Of a stretch of DNA of 64,000 bases, positions 60,135 to 64,000 are shown one piece after another. The position numbers and the translations under genes are program-made. The notes beneath the pieces were generated by a model. It did no database searches. It worked only from the letters and a program-made list of their open reading frames with translations, and was not told the DNA's origin. This DNA comes from JANWXD01 sp035575135 (GTDB taxonomy: Bacteria; Acidobacteriota; Terriglobia; Bryobacterales; Bryobacteraceae). Positions within the stretch are counted from its first letter, which is position 1, and each line of letters begins with the position of its first letter. The stretch spans positions 1-64,000 of the forward strand of contig DATLYE010000019.1 in the NCBI GenBank assembly GCA_035575135.1, given 5' to 3'.

Positions 60135-62549
60135 ATGCTTACCTCAAGAGAACGTTCCGAAACGCGGCGGCTTCCGATGATGCCCGTCCGCGACGTCGTC
60201 ATCTTCCCGCACATGATGACGCCGTTCGTGGTGGGCCGCGAGTCGAGCGTCCGCGCCCTGGAAGAGGCGCTGGCCGGCGATAAGAAAATCTTCCTGGCCA
60301 CGCAGCACGACGCCTCGGTGGACGAACCGCGGCCCGACGAGATTTACACCGTGGGCACGATCGTCAACATCGTGCAGAGCCTGAAGCTGCCGGACGGCAA
60401 CATCAAGGTGCTGGTGGAGGGTGTCGAGCGCGGCAAGATCGTCTCGGTCAGCGACGAGGAGGGCTTCTTCCGCGCCGTGGTTCGGACGTTCCAGTACAAG
60501 GTGGAGCCGGGCCCGCAGCTGGATGCGCTCATCGGGCGGGTCACCACCCTGTTTGAACAGTACGTCAAGCTCAGCCAGAACCTGAATTACGAAACCATGA
60601 TCGCCGCCATCCGCGTGGACGATCCCGGCCGGCTGGCGGACACGGTGGGCGCCAACCTGCAGCTCACCATCGAAGAAAAGCAGGAGTTGCTGGAGATCTT
60701 TGACCCGGTCGAGCGCCTGAACCGGGTGGCGGATCTGCTGGATATCGAAATCGAAAAGCTCAACATGGACCGCACCATCCAGGGCCGCGTCAAGCGGCAG
60801 ATGGAGCGGGCGCAGAAAGAGTACTACCTCAACGAAAAGATCAAGGCCATCCAGAAGGAGCTCGGCCGCGGCGAGAAAAGCGAGTTCGACGAGCTGCGCA
60901 AGAAGATCGAAGCGGCGGGGATGAGCAAGGAGGCCTACGAGAAGGCCATGGCCGAGCTCAAGCGCCTGGAAAGCATGCCGCCGATGTCGGCCGAGTCCAC
61001 GGTTTCGCGCAACTACCTGGATTGGCTGCTGGCCGTGCCGTGGAAGAAACGGACCCGCGAGATCCGCGATCTCAAGTACGCCGAGAAGGTGCTCGAGTCC
61101 GACCATTACGGTTTGGAGAAGGTCAAGGAGCGGATTCTGGAGTTCCTGGCGGTGCGGCGGCTGGTGAAACATCCCAAGGGGTCCATCCTGTGCTTTGTGG
61201 GGCCGCCGGGCGTGGGTAAGACGTCGCTCGGAATGTCCATCGCCCGCGCCACGGGCCGGAAATTCGTGCGCCTCTCCCTCGGCGGCGTGCGGGATGAGGC
61301 GGAGATCCGGGGCCACCGGCGTACTTACATCGGCGCTCTGCCGGGACAGATCATCCAGATGATGAAGAAGGCCGGGACCAAGAACCCCGTCTTCATGCTG
61401 GATGAAGTGGACAAGATGTCCATGGATTTTCGCGGGGATCCTTCGGCGGCCTTGCTCGAAGTGCTCGATCCGGAACAGAACTACATGTTCATGGATCACT
61501 ATCTGGACGTCGAGTACGATCTCAGCCAGGTGTTTTTCATCTGCACGGCGAACGTGCTCCACACCATCCCGCCGGCGCTGCAGGACCGCATGGAGGTGAT
61601 CCGGCTGTCCGGCTATACCGAACCGGAAAAGCTCGAGATCGCCAAGCGGTTCCTCGTCAAGAAGCAGATGCAGCAGACCGGCCTGACCGAGAAGGACATT
61701 CGCTTCACCGACGAGGGGCTGCTGACCCTGATTCAGTACTACACCCGGGAGGCCGGCGTCCGGAACCTGGAGCGCGAAATCGGCAACCTGTGCCGGAAGG
61801 TGGCCCGCAAGAAGGTCACCTCGGACGGCAAGGGCGAGTTTGCCACCGTGGTGATTACGCCGGAAAACATTCCGGAATACCTCGGGCCGCAGAAGTTCCG
61901 CGACCTGAAAGCCGAAAAGAAGAATGAAATCGGTGCGGCCACGGGGCTGGCGTGGACGGAAGTCGGCGGGCAGATCCTGACGACGGAAGCGACCATCATG
62001 GAGGGCAAGGGGAAGCTCACCACGACCGGCAAATTGGGCGACGTGATGCAGGAGTCGGCGCATGCGGCCATGAGCTATATCCGCTCGCGCGCCGCCATGC
62101 TGGGGCTCCCCAAGGACTTCTACCGGCATCTGGACATTCACGTGCACGTGCCGGAGGGAGCCATCCCCAAGGACGGCCCCTCGGCCGGCATCACCATCGC
62201 CGCGGCGATTGTCAGCGCGCTCACCAAGATCCCGGTGCGCTGCGACGTGGCCATGACGGGGGAAATCACGCTGCGGGGCAAAGTGCTGCCGATCGGCGGG
62301 CTGAAGGAGAAGCTCCTGGCGGCTCACCGCCACGGCATCCATGAAGTGATCCTGCCTCGCGAGAACGAAAAGGATCTCCCCGACATTCCGGAGAATATTC
62401 GAAACGAGATGCGGCTGCATTTCGTCGAGTCCATGGACGAAGTCCTGAAGATCGCCCTGGAGCGGGAAATCGAACCGCTGCCGGTTGCCGGGCCGCAAGC
62501 CGCGGTCGAAGTAGGTGTTCCAACCGCGCCCGAAAAACTGATGCACTGA
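60135..62549 (+). CDS. lon: ATP-dependent protease Lon
   Basis: 804 residues from ATG 60135, with AAGGA 7 bp upstream. N-terminal LAN domain (RRLPMMPVRDVVIFPHMMTP), helical middle, AAA+ with Walker A GPPGVGKTSL (about 356-365) and Walker B PVFMLDEVDKM, then protease domain with Ser683 in PKDGPSAGIT and Lys726 in GGLKEK. LonA type, soluble, hexameric; degrades misfolded proteins. 86 bp after clpX. Confidence 0.98.
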   Translation: MLTSRERSETRRLPMMPVRDVVIFPHMMTPFVVGRESSVRALEEALAGDKKIFLATQHDASVDEPRPDEIYTVGTIVNIVQSLKLPDGNIKVLVEGVERGKIVSVSDEEGFFRAVVRTFQYKVEPGPQLDALIGRVTTLFEQYVKLSQNLNYETMIAAIRVDDPGRLADTVGANLQLTIEEKQELLEIFDPVERLNRVADLLDIEIEKLNMDRTIQGRVKRQMERAQKEYYLNEKIKAIQKELGRGEKSEFDELRKKIEAAGMSKEAYEKAMAELKRLESMPPMSAESTVSRNYLDWLLAVPWKKRTREIRDLKYAEKVLESDHYGLEKVKERILEFLAVRRLVKHPKGSILCFVGPPGVGKTSLGMSIARATGRKFVRLSLGGVRDEAEIRGHRRTYIGALPGQIIQMMKKAGTKNPVFMLDEVDKMSMDFRGDPSAALLEVLDPEQNYMFMDHYLDVEYDLSQVFFICTANVLHTIPPALQDRMEVIRLSGYTEPEKLEIAKRFLVKKQMQQTGLTEKDIRFTDEGLLTLIQYYTREAGVRNLEREIGNLCRKVARKKVTSDGKGEFATVVITPENIPEYLGPQKFRDLKAEKKNEIGAATGLAWTEVGGQILTTEATIMEGKGKLTTTGKLGDVMQESAHAAMSYIRSRAAMLGLPKDFYRHLDIHVHVPEGAIPKDGPSAGITIAAAIVSALTKIPVRCDVAMTGEITLRGKVLPIGGLKEKLLAAHRHGIHEVILPRENEKDLPDIPENIRNEMRLHFVESMDEVLKIALEREIEPLPVAGPQAAVEVGVPTAPEKLMH

Positions 62550-62582
62550 AGTCGCGGGAGGACGGGAAGTTCTGCGAAGACG

Positions 62583-62680
62583 GGCGCCCGACAGGAGGGC
62601 GCCACGAGCTTCCGCAACAGGTCACAACGCGATCATTCCAAACTCATCTCAGTATGCCGGCCGCACACCGATTGGCCGGC
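62583..62680. other. Two inverted repeats in the lon-rho gap
   Basis: Repeat 1: 62583-62589 with 62597-62603 (7 bp, loop 7). Repeat 2: 62656-62662 with 62674-62680 (7 bp, 11-nt loop), placed only 8 bp before the rho ribosome-binding site GAGG. Neither has a T tract. They could end the lon transcript or regulate rho. Confidence 0.4.
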
Positions 62681-62696
62681 CGGAAGTGAGGTTACC

Positions 62697-64000
62697 TTGG
62701 CAGACGAACTGGAAAAACAAAACCAAGCCGTAGAGGAAAAGGCGCCCGAAGAAAGTGCGGCGCCGCCCCAGCCTGCGCCTCGCAAGAAGCACGGGCAGGG
62801 AGGACAGAACGCGGTCGCCAAAAACGGTTCCACGACCCTGGATCTGGTCGAGCTCAAGGAGATGAGTATCCAGAAGCTCAACCAGATCGCCAAGGAGCTG
62901 GGGGTGCAAGGCGCCGCGGGGATGCGCAAGCAGGATCTCATTTTCAAGATCTTGCAGGCCCAGGCGGAAAAAAGCGGCCTGATCTTCTCCGAGGGCGTGC
63001 TGGAGTGCCTGCCGGACGGCTTCGGGTTCCTGCGGTCGCCGGAGTACAACTATCTGCCAGGCCCTGACGACGTCTACGTGTCTCCGTCCCAGATCCGCCG
63101 TTTCGATCTGCGCACCGGGGACACGATCTCCGGCCAAATCCGGCCGCCCAAAGAGGGGGAGCGGTACTTTGCGCTCATCAAAGTTGACGCCATCAACTTC
63201 GAGCCGCCCGAGGAGGCCCGTAACAAGATCTTCTTTGACAACCTTACGCCCCTCTACCCCAACCAGCGGCTCCGGATGGAGACCACTAAGGACAACTACT
63301 CGGGCCGGATTCTGGACCTGCTGACACCTATCGGCAAGGGGCAGCGGGGCTTGATCGTTTCGCCGCCCCGGACGGGCAAGACCATGCTGCTGCAAAGCAT
63401 CGCCAACTCCATCAGCACGAACCACCCGGAGGTGGTTCTCATCGTGCTGCTGATTGACGAGCGGCCCGAGGAGGTCACCGACATGCAGCGCTCCGTCAAA
63501 GGCGAGGTGATCAGCTCCACCTTTGACGAGCCGGCCAGCCGGCACGTGCAGGTGGCCGAGATGGTGATCGAGAAAGCCAAGCGTCTGGTGGAACACAAGC
63601 GGGATGTGGTCATTCTGCTGGACTCGATTACGCGTTTGGCCAGGGCTTACAACACCGTGGTCCCGCCCTCGGGCAAGGTGCTTTCGGGCGGCGTGGACTC
63701 GAACGCCCTCCAGCGGCCGAAACGCTTCTTCGGGGCGGCCCGCAATATCGAGGAAGGGGGTTCGCTGACCATTATCGCTACGGCCCTCATTGACACGGGC
63801 AGCCGGATGGACGACGTCATATTCGAGGAGTTCAAGGGGACGGGGAACCTCGAAATCCACTTGGACCGCAAGCTGGCTGAAAAGCGTGTCTTTCCGGCCA
63901 TTGACATCCACAAGAGCGGAACGCGAAAAGAGGAGCTGTTGCAGCCTAAGGAAGAGCTGAACCGGGTCTGGGTGCTCCGCAAGGTCTTGAGCCCGCTGTC
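62697..64000 (+). CDS. rho: Transcription termination factor Rho, partial
   Basis: 434 codons from TTG 62697 (GAGG 5 bp upstream), cut by the right edge; only the last few residues are missing compared with E. coli plus the extension. Residues 1-40 are acidic then basic and low-complexity. The Rho N domain (LVELKEMSIQKLNQIAKELG) and cold-shock RNA-binding domain (EGVLECLPDGFGFLRS; YVSPSQIRRFDLRTGD) precede the ATPase with SPPRTGKTMLLQ (about 222-233), LIDERPEEVTDM and LLDSITRLARAYN. All catalytic elements are intact. Confidence 0.96.
   Translation, partial: MADELEKQNQAVEEKAPEESAAPPQPAPRKKHGQGGQNAVAKNGSTTLDLVELKEMSIQKLNQIAKELGVQGAAGMRKQDLIFKILQAQAEKSGLIFSEGVLECLPDGFGFLRSPEYNYLPGPDDVYVSPSQIRRFDLRTGDTISGQIRPPKEGERYFALIKVDAINFEPPEEARNKIFFDNLTPLYPNQRLRMETTKDNYSGRILDLLTPIGKGQRGLIVSPPRTGKTMLLQSIANSISTNHPEVVLIVLLIDERPEEVTDMQRSVKGEVISSTFDEPASRHVQVAEMVIEKAKRLVEHKRDVVILLDSITRLARAYNTVVPPSGKVLSGGVDSNALQRPKRFFGAARNIEEGGSLTIIATALIDTGSRMDDVIFEEFKGTGNLEIHLDRKLAEKRVFPAIDIHKSGTRKEELLQPKEELNRVWVLRKVLSPL

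Noticed and set aside
60144..62546. An 800-codon open frame opposite lon
   Set aside because: Complete antisense of a highly conserved gene, rich in His/Arg/Leu with no recognisable fold.

Overview
The window is a high-GC, gene-dense bacterial chromosome segment. It most resembles Acidobacteriota of the Bryobacterales/Solibacter type. That placement is inferred from the gene families: three very large Oar-like TonB-dependent receptors with an N-terminal carboxypeptidase-regulatory domain, a GWxTD-motif protein, a YicC-Gmk-RpoZ-CoaBC block and a Trig-ClpX-Lon block. No rRNA, tRNA, IS element, prophage or CRISPR array was found.

Layout. 1-295: start of a polytopic membrane glycosyltransferase-like gene cut by the left edge. 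595-7216: two tandem Oar-like receptors ending in a strong terminator. 7288-9577: late heme genes hemG and hemH (minus strand). 9866-14872: a third Oar-like receptor followed by a secreted pectate-lyase-like enzyme. 14904-20077: glycosyltransferase, lysS, LolC/E-like permease, metallo-beta-lactamase-fold hydrolase and YgfZ, two pairs of which diverge from palindromic -10 boxes. 20027-22177: overlapping cysH-cysC-PHP operon of sulfate assimilation. 22389-24752: FmdB-type zinc ribbon, an eIF2B-like isomerase and two PepSY-type membrane proteins. 24813-28048: a small operon of unknown function containing an HTTM-type membrane protein, with a convergent secreted protein. 28138-36450: a long tightly coupled housekeeping operon (Trm112-like, GT9, MsbA-like exporter, YicC, gmk, rpoZ, coaBC, uracil-DNA glycosylase, tmk, holB). 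36610-40120: GWxTD protein plus a secreted CarboxypepD_reg protein.

40667-45625 is the clearest accessory island. It holds a 1364-residue STAND-type P-loop ATPase whose C-terminal half is about twenty near-identical helical repeats, preceded 39 bp upstream by an unrecognised 274-residue acidic/cysteine-containing protein. It is the best candidate for an undescribed conflict, defence or signalling system. 45855-48753 contains a UPF0173-type hydrolase, a heparinase-like secreted protein, a structured intergenic region with an orphan terminator, and a small cysteine protein. 48850-54787 is a five-gene operon of three alkaline-phosphatase-superfamily proteins, a 63-residue small protein and a membrane protein. 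54879-64000 is core metabolism and protein/RNA quality control: metK, ahcY, tig, clpX (clpP is absent from its usual place), lon and the first 434 codons of rho.

Promoters visible by eye are sigma70-like, often with a TGn extended -10. At several genes the -10 hexamer ends 6-8 bp before the start codon and there is no ribosome-binding site, which suggests leaderless mRNAs.
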